Below, piece after piece: positions 6,809-15,032 of a stretch of DNA of 17,105 nt. The notes beneath the pieces are model-generated. The model was not told the origin of the DNA. It ran no database searches and was given only the letters and a program-made list of their open reading frames with translations. The position numbers and the translations under genes were made by a program. Within the stretch, counting starts at the first letter, position 1, and every line of letters starts with the position of its first letter. This stretch comes from an uncultured Collinsella sp. (GTDB lineage: Bacteria; Actinomycetota; Coriobacteriia; Coriobacteriales; Coriobacteriaceae): assembly GCA_900550595.1 (NCBI GenBank), contig URTB01000010.1, positions 1-17,105 on the forward strand, written 5' to 3'.

Positions 6809-8764
6809 ATGGCAACTGATTTCGAGCGCCAATCCTGGCAGCGCGAGATGCTCAACTTTAAAGGAGTGAAGAGCCTCTTTATCCTTGAGGGCAACGTCAA
6901 CGACAAGTATCCCGATGTGATTGACGGCGGGCTCCAGTTTTCGGAGCTTGCCGAGGTCGTACGGGGCCTTTTTGAAGACGCCAATGGCTCAGTTGAGTAT
7001 AACGTGGCATATTTCGATCCCATCCAGCTGTTCTCGAGCAGCATGGGCAACGTCGATTGCAAACGCCTGGTGTCGTTGGCCCATGACGAGGCTTCCAAGA
7101 GCGATGATCGCATGATGGAGGCGAACGCCTGCATCGCCGATGGCCGCCAAGCATATGCCACCGAGCAGTCGAGCCTGCCATCATACGGCGAGGTTATCCG
7201 CTCAATGTTGCGCCTTAAATACAACGACAATCCCGATGGCGGCACCGAGGCCAAGCCGCTTTGCGTGATCGTCAACATGGCGTCGCGTCTGCTTGCCTCC
7301 TCGACCGGTCTTATGCCCGACGAGACGCAGTTCTTCCTTAACCTGTACCTTGGTGCCAGCAAAGCACGCCTTATTAACCGCACGGCTGTCAACACGCTCA
7401 TTCTGGTAACGGATAACGTGCGCAACCTGCCCGTGTGGTTTATCGAGGAGAACCCCTTCTTGCGCACCATCACGCTGCCGCATCCCGACCGCGACATGCG
7501 CGAAGCCTATATTCAGAGTAAGTTTGGCTTTGGTGAGGCGCTGTCCGATTCCGATGACCGCGCGGTGCGTCGCTTTATAGATACCACCGACGGCATGAGC
7601 GTTAAGGAGCTCGAGGGCCTGCAGCGCATGTATCAGCGCGATATGCAAAACCCCGAGGCTTCCATCGAGGCCATCCTTCCCAAGCTCGTCGATGTATATA
7701 AGTACGGTTTTCGCGAGAACAAATGGCAGCAGATGTTCGAGAAGCTCGAAGAGGATCCCGAGGCAAAGATCAAACGCCGCGTGAAGGGCCAGGACGAGGC
7801 CGTCGAGAAGGCCGTCACCGTGCTCAAGCGCTCCGTCATGGGCCTTTCGGGTGCCACCCATTCGTCTGGTTCCAAGCCCAAAGGCGTCCTGTTTTTGAGC
7901 GGTCCCACCGGTACCGGTAAGACTGAGATCGTTAAGGCCATTACGGAGCTCCTCTTTGGCGATGAGCGCAGCATGCTGCGTTTTGATATGTCCGAGTACG
8001 GTGCCGAGAACTCCGATCAAAAGCTCTTTGGCGCTCCTCCGGGATACGTGGGCTATGCCGAGGGCGGTCAGCTTACTAATGCCGTCAAGGCCAATCCGTT
8101 CTCGGTGGTTCTTTTCGATGAGATCGAGAAGGCCGCACCGAGCATTATGGACAAGTTCCTGCAGATCCTCGAAGATGGCCGCCTGACCGATGGCCAGGGT
8201 AATACCGTGTACTTCTCTGAGACGGTCATCTTCTTTACGAGCAACATCGGCTTTTCCAAGATTGAGATCGATACGAAGGGCAACGAAGTTCGTAATACCA
8301 TCGCGCCCAACACGCCCTATGACGAGATTTGCGAGCGCGTGCGCACCGAGATGGATCGCGAGTTTAAGCCCGAGTTCTTGGGTCGTATCGGCGACAACGT
8401 GGTGATCTTCAACTTTATCGATGACGCCGTGGCACTTCAGATCCTCAATTCCAAGATCGATGCCGTTAACCGCAACGTGCATAAGGCACAGCCCGATATT
8501 ACGGTTGAGGCGACCGATGCTGCCCGCGAGCTGCTGCACTCCATTGCCATGACGGACGCCGTCAAGGCCAAGGGCGGCCGCGGCATTGGCAACTTGGTGG
8601 AGAGCGGTTACCTTAACGGGCTTTCCGATTTTCTGTTTGAACACCGCGCCGAGTGGCGCGGTCGCCCCGGTATGGTGGCACGCGCCGTGCCGCAGGGCGA
8701 GGGCGATGATGCGCATATCGCATTTGAGCTCGTGCCCGGATCGATGGGAGGCGATTGGCGATGA
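6809..8764 (+). CDS. ClpB-like AAA+ ATPase with a degenerate N-terminal AAA module
   Basis: The 651-residue protein carries one complete Clp-type AAA+ module (about 322-640): Walker A GPTGTGKT (365-372), the aromatic pore loop GYVGYAEGG (412-420), Walker B VVLFDEIEKA (433-442), sensor 1 SNIG (N479), arginine finger FLGRIG (R526) and sensor 2 GGRGIGN (R591). This is the D2 module of the ClpB/ClpC/ClpV family and should drive ATP-dependent protein remodelling. The first 300 residues lack a Walker A but keep AAA-like traces: a Walker-B-like strand without the acidic pair (LCVIVNMASRL, 151-161), a sensor-like TDN (201-203), and NPFLRTITLPHPDRD (215-229), which resembles the junction to an AAA lid. 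No Clp N-domain or ClpP-binding loop was seen. AAGGAGGT (6794-6801) seven bases upstream is the best ribosome site in the operon. The gene overlaps the phosphatase gene by ATGA. Confidence 0.92.
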   Translation: MATDFERQSWQREMLNFKGVKSLFILEGNVNDKYPDVIDGGLQFSELAEVVRGLFEDANGSVEYNVAYFDPIQLFSSSMGNVDCKRLVSLAHDEASKSDDRMMEANACIADGRQAYATEQSSLPSYGEVIRSMLRLKYNDNPDGGTEAKPLCVIVNMASRLLASSTGLMPDETQFFLNLYLGASKARLINRTAVNTLILVTDNVRNLPVWFIEENPFLRTITLPHPDRDMREAYIQSKFGFGEALSDSDDRAVRRFIDTTDGMSVKELEGLQRMYQRDMQNPEASIEAILPKLVDVYKYGFRENKWQQMFEKLEEDPEAKIKRRVKGQDEAVEKAVTVLKRSVMGLSGATHSSGSKPKGVLFLSGPTGTGKTEIVKAITELLFGDERSMLRFDMSEYGAENSDQKLFGAPPGYVGYAEGGQLTNAVKANPFSVVLFDEIEKAAPSIMDKFLQILEDGRLTDGQGNTVYFSETVIFFTSNIGFSKIEIDTKGNEVRNTIAPNTPYDEICERVRTEMDREFKPEFLGRIGDNVVIFNFIDDAVALQILNSKIDAVNRNVHKAQPDITVEATDAARELLHSIAMTDAVKAKGGRGIGNLVESGYLNGLSDFLFEHRAEWRGRPGMVARAVPQGEGDDAHIAFELVPGSMGGDWR

Positions 8765-9522
8765 CGAAGTTTATCGCTGCAGCAAAAACCCAAGCGGGAA
8801 CCAATCACCCCGTCAACGAGGACCGTTTGCTTCTTGACGGTAATGTCCTTTGCTATGGCCTGGTAGGCGATTGCGAGCGCGAGATGGGCTGCATGGCAGT
8901 CTTTGACGGCGTGAGCGAAGGCGGGCACGGAGCGGCCGCCTCGACGCTTGCTGCTCAGGCGTTTGCGCAGGCCGTGCGCGTCTTTGATACCGATGCTGTC
9001 AACGCGTTACAGGAGCGCCTACGCATGGCGGGCGAGCGAGCCGAGAACGATGTTGAGACGTATGCGGCTCGCTATGGACTGTCTGTTGCCGCATCCACGG
9101 TTGCCGGCCTCGTGGTTGCTCCTGACGGGCACGGTGCTGTTTTTAATGCCGGCGATTCTCGCGTGTACCGACTGCGCGGCGGTGTGCTTGCCGTGCTTAG
9201 CTGTGACCATACGCCTGAGCGGCGCGTGGGCGGCGTTGGCGCTGAATACAGGGATGATGCCGTTTCACATTGTATTGAGCTCGCGATTGGACTCAATCAG
9301 GGCGGTCGCAATCTTGAGGTCAAGACGACCGTGATGCTTCCGGGCGATCGCTATCTGATCTGTTCCGATGGTATCGATGGGCAGATTGCACAGGAACGTT
9401 TGCAGCAGATGCTTGCGAGCGATTCGACATGTGCGCAGTTGTGCGAAGAGCTGTATGCCGAGGCTCGGGTGAACGGCTCGACGGACGATGCAACGCTGAT
9501 TGTAATTGAAGTGGGGGAGTAG
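8761..9522 (+). CDS. PP2C-family Ser/Thr protein phosphatase
   Basis: The 253-residue protein is a compact single-domain PPM/PP2C phosphatase, expected to remove phosphate from Ser/Thr in a metal-dependent way. It shows NED (19-21), FDGVSEGGHGAAAS (48-61; D49 and G50 at the metal site), AGDSRVYRL (130-138), ICSDGI (200-205, D203) and DDATLIVI (242-249), all in the family's usual order. The length is typical and no membrane or sensor region is attached, so it is soluble. The ATG at 8761 overlaps the AAA+ stop as ATGA and has GGGAGG (8745-8750) about ten bases upstream. A TTG six bases earlier is possible but too close to that site. It is the natural counterpart of the divergent kinase, and lies directly before the ETVTV-repeat protein, a likely substrate. 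Confidence 0.95.
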   Translation: MTKFIAAAKTQAGTNHPVNEDRLLLDGNVLCYGLVGDCEREMGCMAVFDGVSEGGHGAAASTLAAQAFAQAVRVFDTDAVNALQERLRMAGERAENDVETYAARYGLSVAASTVAGLVVAPDGHGAVFNAGDSRVYRLRGGVLAVLSCDHTPERRVGGVGAEYRDDAVSHCIELAIGLNQGGRNLEVKTTVMLPGDRYLICSDGIDGQIAQERLQQMLASDSTCAQLCEELYAEARVNGSTDDATLIVIEVGE

Positions 9523-9524
9523 CC

Positions 9525-12500
9525 ATGTCTGATGAGACGATTACGGTACACCGAGATGGTGGCAATGGCAATGATGAGACCGTAACGGTGCGCCGCGGGA
9601 ATGCGCCCGTAGGGGGAGAGACGGTTACCGTGAACCGTGGCGACCAGGCCTCTGCGCCTGGAGAGACCGTGACGGTACGTCGAGCCGACGCTCCGGCATC
9701 TGGTGAAACGGTCACCGTCCGCCGCGACGACGCGCCATCGACAAACGAAACCGTAACGGTGCATCGCCCGATGACCGAATCGAATGGTGAAACAGTAACG
9801 GTTGCGAGACCGTCTGTTGGTGCGTCCGCCGACGGCAAGACCGTTACTGTTTCACGCCCTGGTACTTCTGCGGCAGGCGAAACTGTCACGGTGCCGCGCG
9901 CTGCGAGCCCCGACGGCCAGACGGTAACTGTCTCGCGCGGCGCCACGGCCAGTCCCAACGGTGAAACGGTGACCGTTTCTCGTGGGGGCGCACATGCTGC
10001 CGCTGCATCTGCCTCGCCTTTTGTTGCGGAGAATGCGACGGTTGTCTCGAATGACGGGCAGCAGTTTATTATTCATTTGGGACAGGTCATTGGCCATGGC
10101 GGTCAATCTACCATTGTTGCCGCCGAGCGGGTGAGCGATGGTTTGGCATGCGTTGCCAAGGTCTTTAAGCCTCTTGTGGGCGCCGAGCGTTCGGCATATC
10201 AAAAGGTGGTAAGCGCCGTAATGGGGCTTAATGGCCGCCCCGTGTCTCAAACGCATCTGCTGCCCATCTTTGCCTATCTGCACCAGGGCCTGAGCGCGAC
10301 CGAAGTGGGTGCTGCGGCTCCTCAGCTGTGGGATGTTTCCATTACGCCGCTGGCCACATGCCTTTTTGATCGTCCCCGTAGCAAGAATATGGTTAAGAGC
10401 CGCGTGATTCCCGAGCTCAGCCAGGCAATCGAGTTGCTCCATACCGAGCTTGGCATTGTCCATCGTGGCATTAAGCCGCAGAACGTCTACCTGTACGACA
10501 AACAGATCGTGCTCGGAGATTATGGCTCCGCCCGCTCGCTTGCCGGATTTGACAGCCGACTGACGAACACCATGACGCGCTCCGACGGCTACACGCCCGG
10601 TCGTGGCGGCATGGTCGACCCTCGTAACGACTGGTATTCGTTTGGCTACACGATCTGGACGCTCTACGAAAACAATGTCCATCCGCTGCAGGAGTTCATA
10701 AGCGACAATACGCTTTCCGATCGCCAAGAGACGGGCGAGCCTGCAGACTTCAACCATCCGGAAGATGCGACCTTGGGGAACCTGCTCAAGGGTTTGACGT
10801 TTGAGCTATCGGGCGAGCGCTTTGGCTACGAAGAGGTCAAAGACTGGATGGCCGACCCAGAACATTTCTATCGCAAACTTCCCACCATGGATGCCGGTAG
10901 CGCACGCAAACCTTACGAGTTTGCCGGCAAGCTGTATAGCGATCCGGTGTTGCTCGCTCGCACGCTGTCCTCCAATTGGGACGAAGCCAAGCTTCGCATG
11001 AGCCAGCAGCAGCTCGAAAACCTGATGGGCGACTGGGGTGAAAATGACCTTCAGACCAGGATTCACCAGTTGGTCGAAGAGGATATCCAGACAGCGTCCA
11101 ATCCCGACCTGGCCCTTGCTTGCGTAATCTATGAGATGTCCAACGGCAAGATTATGTCGTGGCGCGGCGAGGATGTCTCGCTCACCGATGCGAGCGATGC
11201 TCTCCCGGCACGCATCGCCAAGATGGATGTCACCGAAATTGATCGCTACGCCGTTCTGTCCGGTCTCGACGGGTCAAAATCGTCAGGCGTACTGCCTTCG
11301 GGATTTTTATCTCGCATTCTTTCTCAAGACAACGATCTTAACGATGAGCGCGCAAAGCTTGCTGCCGATATTCATGAACTCGAAAAGTTGGCGCTGCACT
11401 CGAGTGACCCTCATTTCGCTGCTTGTTTATTCAAGGGGTTGCTGACGCGCAACGAGGAGAAAAGTTCTGCTGCTCAGACGGTGCTTATGTCGGTTGTTAA
11501 TCGTCCGGCGGCGTTTTTTGGCGTTTGCTCGTCGGCTCACAAGCTGGATGAATTCTTGCTCAATTTTGCGGGCGTTTCTGAGATGGCGGCAATTATCTCG
11601 GCTCGAGATGCGGCAACTTCGCACGGAGCCGTCGATATAGATGTCGTGATCGATTATATGGATAAGGTCGCGGTCAATAAGAAAGCGGTGCGCGCGTTTT
11701 ATCGTAAATTTGGTAGCTATGCTGCTTGGCTGTGGCTTGCCGCCCACACCGACCTCTACGACTCGGCCCAAGGCTCTGTGGGCGAGGCGGTTAAAGTTGC
11801 CCTGCTCGGATTGAATCCGCCGGCAAACACTGCCGTTTCCATGCTCATTCAGGCTGGTTCCAACGCGCGTCTTGAGGGAATCAAGCTTCGGGAAGATATG
11901 GAGCTCACGCCTGTTCCGTATGTGAACGGCTGGGAAGTCGACGGAAAGCACGGAACGCGCCCCTGCACGCGCAATGCGCTGTTTTGCGCTCAGGTCGGCG
12001 ACGATGCCGTGCCACGCGGCTATGTGGCCGAGCTTATATCCCAAGGCGTTGACGAGCGGTTGCTCGCGGCTCGCGGCGTAAGGCTTCTTGCAGATGAAAG
12101 CTTGATCTCCTCTGCCGAATATGCTGAGTTCCTCGAGGATAGCCGCGGTGTTGCAGACGGCTCCTTAAAGGCCGCTATCGAGCAGGATACACGCGATTAC
12201 GGTGTCGTTGAGGGTATTGCCGATAGCGATGCTCGCGCTGCTGCCATAAAGAAGGAGCAGCGGGGTGTTTTGATGTATACCGTTCTTGTGGCGCTTCTTT
12301 ACTGCATCCTTATCATGTGCTCCCGTGGTGCCTTTGGTCAGCTGATTGTTTCTTGGGGTTCGTTTGGTCCGCTTGCGGGCATTTTCCTGGCGGTTGCGTT
12401 TATTGGCTGCTTTGGTTTTCTCGCTCTCAATCTTCTGCGCTCTTATTCGGCCGCCGATCGTGTTAGCGCGCTTAGGAACGATATCGATGCCAATTCGGAT

Positions 12501-13025
12501 GCGCTTGAACGATATTTGCTCCAGCTCGTTGAGTTTGCCGATCGTAAGGGGCAGGTTTTTGAGGAGCTTGCGATGTCGGCAGAGGACAAGCCTCTTGCTC
12601 AGGTCGGTTCGCTTGCATTTTCAAGTGGTCGTGCGCCGGCGGCGTTTTACATGGATCCGCAGCTGATGGACAGACTGGGACGCTATGCTGGCCGCTTGGT
12701 CGTTTTCGTTCCGCTTGTCACCAGCGCCTTTGGGTTTATGGGAACGATGTTTGCTGATGGCGACACGTTTACCAAGCTTGACGTAGTAATGGCGATTCTC
12801 ATTGGCGGCATGGCGGTCATGCTTCTCTTTGGAGACGATGCTCACCCCGGTAGCGCGAAGTCGATTCGCACCTGGCTTTTCTCTTGGATCCTGCCGATTG
12901 TCATCGAGTTTTTCCTCTGGGGTATCGTGACCATTGCACAGCTGCTTAGTATCTTCGGATTTATTGTGATGCTGATTGGCTTTGGTATCTGCGCATTCTT
13001 CTTCTACCTTTTCCTTTCCGCCTAA
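9525..13025 (+). CDS. Polytopic membrane protein with ETVTV repeats and a probable pseudokinase domain
   Basis: The 1166-residue protein has four parts. Residues 3-153 hold eleven ETVTVxR repeats. Residues about 180-450 form a protein-kinase-like fold: glycine loop IGHGGQST (189-196), VAKVF with K212, the catalytic loop as HRGIKPQN (313-320), DYG (332-334), and DWYSFG (369-374). The catalytic aspartate is replaced by G315 and the APE motif is lost (YTPG), so it is probably a pseudokinase, although K212, N320 and D332 could still bind nucleotide. Residues about 455-910 are a large helical region of unknown fold. About six membrane segments follow (near 914-932, 947-970, 1054-1076, 1085-1102, 1117-1135, 1138-1163). 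GGGGGAG (9513-9519) five bases upstream and a two-base gap from the phosphatase stop show coupling. The repeats and pseudokinase face the cytoplasm, where they could recruit the FHA protein once phosphorylated; this is inference. Confidence 0.9.
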   Translation: MSDETITVHRDGGNGNDETVTVRRGNAPVGGETVTVNRGDQASAPGETVTVRRADAPASGETVTVRRDDAPSTNETVTVHRPMTESNGETVTVARPSVGASADGKTVTVSRPGTSAAGETVTVPRAASPDGQTVTVSRGATASPNGETVTVSRGGAHAAAASASPFVAENATVVSNDGQQFIIHLGQVIGHGGQSTIVAAERVSDGLACVAKVFKPLVGAERSAYQKVVSAVMGLNGRPVSQTHLLPIFAYLHQGLSATEVGAAAPQLWDVSITPLATCLFDRPRSKNMVKSRVIPELSQAIELLHTELGIVHRGIKPQNVYLYDKQIVLGDYGSARSLAGFDSRLTNTMTRSDGYTPGRGGMVDPRNDWYSFGYTIWTLYENNVHPLQEFISDNTLSDRQETGEPADFNHPEDATLGNLLKGLTFELSGERFGYEEVKDWMADPEHFYRKLPTMDAGSARKPYEFAGKLYSDPVLLARTLSSNWDEAKLRMSQQQLENLMGDWGENDLQTRIHQLVEEDIQTASNPDLALACVIYEMSNGKIMSWRGEDVSLTDASDALPARIAKMDVTEIDRYAVLSGLDGSKSSGVLPSGFLSRILSQDNDLNDERAKLAADIHELEKLALHSSDPHFAACLFKGLLTRNEEKSSAAQTVLMSVVNRPAAFFGVCSSAHKLDEFLLNFAGVSEMAAIISARDAATSHGAVDIDVVIDYMDKVAVNKKAVRAFYRKFGSYAAWLWLAAHTDLYDSAQGSVGEAVKVALLGLNPPANTAVSMLIQAGSNARLEGIKLREDMELTPVPYVNGWEVDGKHGTRPCTRNALFCAQVGDDAVPRGYVAELISQGVDERLLAARGVRLLADESLISSAEYAEFLEDSRGVADGSLKAAIEQDTRDYGVVEGIADSDARAAAIKKEQRGVLMYTVLVALLYCILIMCSRGAFGQLIVSWGSFGPLAGIFLAVAFIGCFGFLALNLLRSYSAADRVSALRNDIDANSDALERYLLQLVEFADRKGQVFEELAMSAEDKPLAQVGSLAFSSGRAPAAFYMDPQLMDRLGRYAGRLVVFVPLVTSAFGFMGTMFADGDTFTKLDVVMAILIGGMAVMLLFGDDAHPGSAKSIRTWLFSWILPIVIEFFLWGIVTIAQLLSIFGFIVMLIGFGICAFFFYLFLSA
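9531..9983 (+). repeat. Eleven-copy ETVTV peptide repeat, codon-diversified
   Basis: The repeat consensus (G/N/D)-(E/K/Q)-T-(V/I)-T-V-x-R begins at residues 4, 18, 32, 47, 61, 75, 89, 105, 119, 132 and 147 (first residue E, K or Q), a period of 13-16. The spacers are Ala/Gly/Pro/Asp-rich and not conserved. The DNA copies use different synonymous codons (for example GAGACGATTACGGTA, GAAACAGTAACGGTT, AAGACCGTTACTGTT), so the peptide is conserved while the DNA is not. Each unit carries two threonines after an acidic residue, like the ETTSVFR acceptor of GarA. Confidence 0.9.
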
Positions 13026-13026
13026 T

Positions 13027-13044
13027 AGAGCGGGTCGCTCTTTT
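13027..13044 (+). terminator. Weak intrinsic terminator-like hairpin
   Basis: AGAGCG (13027-13032) pairs with CGCTCT (13036-13041) around a three-base loop, followed by TTT and then C. It lies directly after the stop of the pseudokinase gene. The stem is short and the T run is brief, so partial read-through into the downstream genes is likely. Confidence 0.45.
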
Positions 13045-13059
13045 CATGAACCGTTTTGG

Positions 13060-13092
13060 GTCGCCAAGGAGGGTTTCTGACTCCTTGGTGAC
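13060..13092 (+). other. Stable hairpin between the two halves of the plus-strand gene set
   Basis: GTCGCCAAGGAG (13060-13071) pairs with CTCCTTGGTGAC (13081-13092) over 12 bp with one G-T wobble and a nine-base loop. It is followed by CTGTTAATTTTGAT, a poor T tract. It could be a second, weak terminator that tunes distal expression, an mRNA-processing or stability element, or an attenuator. It buries a ribosome-site-like AAGGAGG, but no start codon is suitably placed after it. Confidence 0.5.
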
Positions 13093-13124
13093 CTGTTAAT
13101 TTTGATAAACGATAGGAGCATGGC

Positions 13125-13751
13125 ATGCCCACGCTACGACTGGGGAATCTTTTCTCGGATTCCAATAATGGTCGCCAACAGCGACCGGTGGTGCCTCGAC
13201 CGCAGGTTCCCAATACACCGCAACGCAATGACGGTTTCCATGGCACCGAGCGACGCGCCATGGCTGCCTTTGATGACATGTTGGGTATTGAGAACGTGGC
13301 GTCTCAACGCGGCTCTCAAACAAATACACACTCGCGTTCGAACATGGCTCAGCGTGAGATTCGAAACGACGTGGTGATCAATGAGGGCTTGGGTTCGTAC
13401 GATGGACGTCCGTGTTCTATTAGGATCTACGAGAACCACCTTGAGATTATCGCCAAGCGTGAGGGGTCAACGCTTGATAACCATTCTGTGGTCAAGTCAC
13501 TCGTTCCAGGCCTGGGTCATAGCAAGGCAGTGGCGGGCAGGCTTTTCGCTCCGGGCAATTCCAATCCGCCGATTATCATCCCCTTTAATTCGCTGAGCGG
13601 GTTTCAAGAAGTGAGCGGCTTTATGCCCACGTTCGTCTTTAACCGGCGTAATCCTCAGACTAGAAAGATGGAGACGCACACTATCAAGACGGTGACCAGG
13701 GAGTTTGGGTATGCGCTTAACCGCTATGCCCAGACGCACTTCCATTACTAA
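13125..13751 (+). CDS. Small soluble protein of unknown function
   Basis: The 208-residue protein has a flexible, polar N-terminal half (about 11-80, rich in Asn, Gln, Arg and Ser) and a compact C-terminal half (about 83-205) with alternating strand-like stretches ([35 protein letters not shown]) and a final helix-like [13 protein letters not shown]. The pattern is loosely like a small PH-like beta domain, but I do not recognise a family. No membrane segment or catalytic motif is visible. The ATG at 13125 has AGGAG (13114-13118) six bases upstream; an ATG five bases earlier opens a different, shorter frame. It lies about 100 bases after the pseudokinase gene beyond two hairpins, and 18 bases before the next membrane-protein gene, so it starts the distal gene set. 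Confidence 0.85.
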   Translation: MPTLRLGNLFSDSNNGRQQRPVVPRPQVPNTPQRNDGFHGTERRAMAAFDDMLGIENVASQRGSQTNTHSRSNMAQREIRNDVVINEGLGSYDGRPCSIRIYENHLEIIAKREGSTLDNHSVVKSLVPGLGHSKAVAGRLFAPGNSNPPIIIPFNSLSGFQEVSGFMPTFVFNRRNPQTRKMETHTIKTVTREFGYALNRYAQTHFHY

Positions 13752-13769
13752 TAGGTAGAGGCAAAACAT

Positions 13770-15011
13770 ATGGCAAACGATAAACAGCAAGAAGGCTTGT
13801 CGGCGCAAGAGCGTCTCGCGCGTCTTTATAGTGCTCGTGCTGAGGGACAGCAGGAGGACGCGACATCGTTCGCGGGTGAGACTGCGGGAGCGTCCATTTC
13901 GTCAGAAGTACCGCAGGCTCAAACGGTTTCTACTCAGGAGCGTCTCGACCGCCTGCGTGCGCGACGCGCCGGCGTGCCTCTTCCGGGCGATCCGGAAGCA
14001 GCAACTCCGGTAAACAACGAGGGTGCGAATCGCCCTCGCTTTAACATCAATCTTTCGCGCATCGTGGACGCGATTCCCACTATTGTTCGTTTTTTCCCAC
14101 TGCGTATTTTTACGGTTTGGGGGCTCTGCTCGGTCTGGTACCGCATGTACTTGAACGTTGGCGGAGACGATGTGTTGCATACGGGGCTTCCAGCGCCGGG
14201 GTATAGCGCATTCAATCCATTCGCTCTGGGCGCTGTTGTATTCATTGGTCTTCTCGTAGTTTTGACGGAAATCATTGCCGGCCCGTTGAGCTTGATCATT
14301 AAACAGCTAATCATCGGCGCCACGTATTTCTTCCGCGGTTCTGCCGCCACCCGCGAGGCCCGAGACCGTGCGCATGCGAACTTCAGCCTGCGCCGGCTCG
14401 TCACCGAGACGGTCCGCGGCTTCCACAGCGGCTACTCGGTCTTCGGCTCCATGGCCCGTGCGACCCGTGGCGCCCGCAACAGCGCCTCCACGCTCGATTA
14501 CGGCGTCGGGGCCTTCACGGGGGAGGATCCCAACGCGCCCGTCTACGATGACGGCCTGGGCGACCGCCCCTCGCAGATGGAGCTCACCGACGACGCGGCG
14601 TCGAGGATCTGGGACCTGTACTACCCGGCCTACGGCGCCGAGGGCCCCATGTCCAACCTGCACGAGGCGCTCGCCTCGGGCGACCCGCAGGACTACACGA
14701 CCCTGATGAGCCTCGCCCTCAACGTGGCGGAGTGGTGCGAACAAAACGGCACGCCCGACACGCACGGCTGGTTCGACGACCCCGCCTACCCGGGCGACTA
14801 CGTCGATGCCGGCACGTTCTACCTCATGGCGTACTCGTTCTGGGAGCAGGCGGCCGAGGCGCGGCGCGTGGGGCCGATCGAGCCGCTCGCGGACGACATG
14901 AGCCGCTTCATCCTGCGCCGCCTGAGCGACTGGTCGCGCGAGAACGCCCATGCCTACCGCTGGCGCGGCGACTGGCGCGACGCTGACTACTTCGACAAGG
15001 ACCGCCTGTAG
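13770..15011 (+). CDS. Two-segment membrane protein with duplicated QERL motif and a mosaic C-terminal half
   Basis: The 413-residue protein has a cytoplasmic-looking N-terminus in which one motif is repeated: LSAQERLARLYSARAEG (10-26) and VSTQERLDRLRARRAGV (53-69). Two hydrophobic regions follow (about 103-128, and 151-188, the second perhaps a re-entrant or double pass). The remaining 220 residues are soluble, acidic and Trp/Tyr-rich (for example RIWDLYYPAYGAEG, DWSRENAHAYRWRGDW) with no motif I recognise. AGAGG (13757-13761) stands eight bases before the start. The DNA for residues from about 185 onward is far richer in G+C and uses almost only G- or C-ending codons, unlike the first half and the next gene. 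This suggests replacement of the C-terminal domain by recombination. The context implies a role in the same envelope-associated system; the function is unknown. Confidence 0.87.
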   Translation: MANDKQQEGLSAQERLARLYSARAEGQQEDATSFAGETAGASISSEVPQAQTVSTQERLDRLRARRAGVPLPGDPEAATPVNNEGANRPRFNINLSRIVDAIPTIVRFFPLRIFTVWGLCSVWYRMYLNVGGDDVLHTGLPAPGYSAFNPFALGAVVFIGLLVVLTEIIAGPLSLIIKQLIIGATYFFRGSAATREARDRAHANFSLRRLVTETVRGFHSGYSVFGSMARATRGARNSASTLDYGVGAFTGEDPNAPVYDDGLGDRPSQMELTDDAASRIWDLYYPAYGAEGPMSNLHEALASGDPQDYTTLMSLALNVAEWCEQNGTPDTHGWFDDPAYPGDYVDAGTFYLMAYSFWEQAAEARRVGPIEPLADDMSRFILRRLSDWSRENAHAYRWRGDWRDADYFDKDRL

Positions 15012-15030
15012 GCGGCGGAGGGGGAAACAC
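14310..15030. other. High-G+C segment inside a coding gene, probable recombination tract
   Basis: By hand count, G+C is 27 of 60 bases at 14041-14100 and 29 of 60 at 14221-14280, but 41 of 60 at 14401-14460 and 42 of 60 at 14641-14700. The change falls between about 14310 and 14345, at the end of the second membrane region. High G+C continues to the end of the gene and stops at about 15030, just before the next start codon. No insertion sequence, integrase or target-site duplication is visible at either edge. Confidence 0.65.
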
Positions 15031-15032
15031 GG

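Noticed and set aside
7202..8716. A 504-codon open frame on the minus strand
   Set aside because: It is antisense to the AAA+ gene, whose motifs are complete; the antisense frame has no recognisable domain or ribosome site and results from codon bias.
8755..8760. TTG start two codons upstream for the phosphatase
   Set aside because: It leaves only about four bases from the GGGAGG site, whereas the ATG at 8761 forms the usual ATGA overlap with a better spacing.
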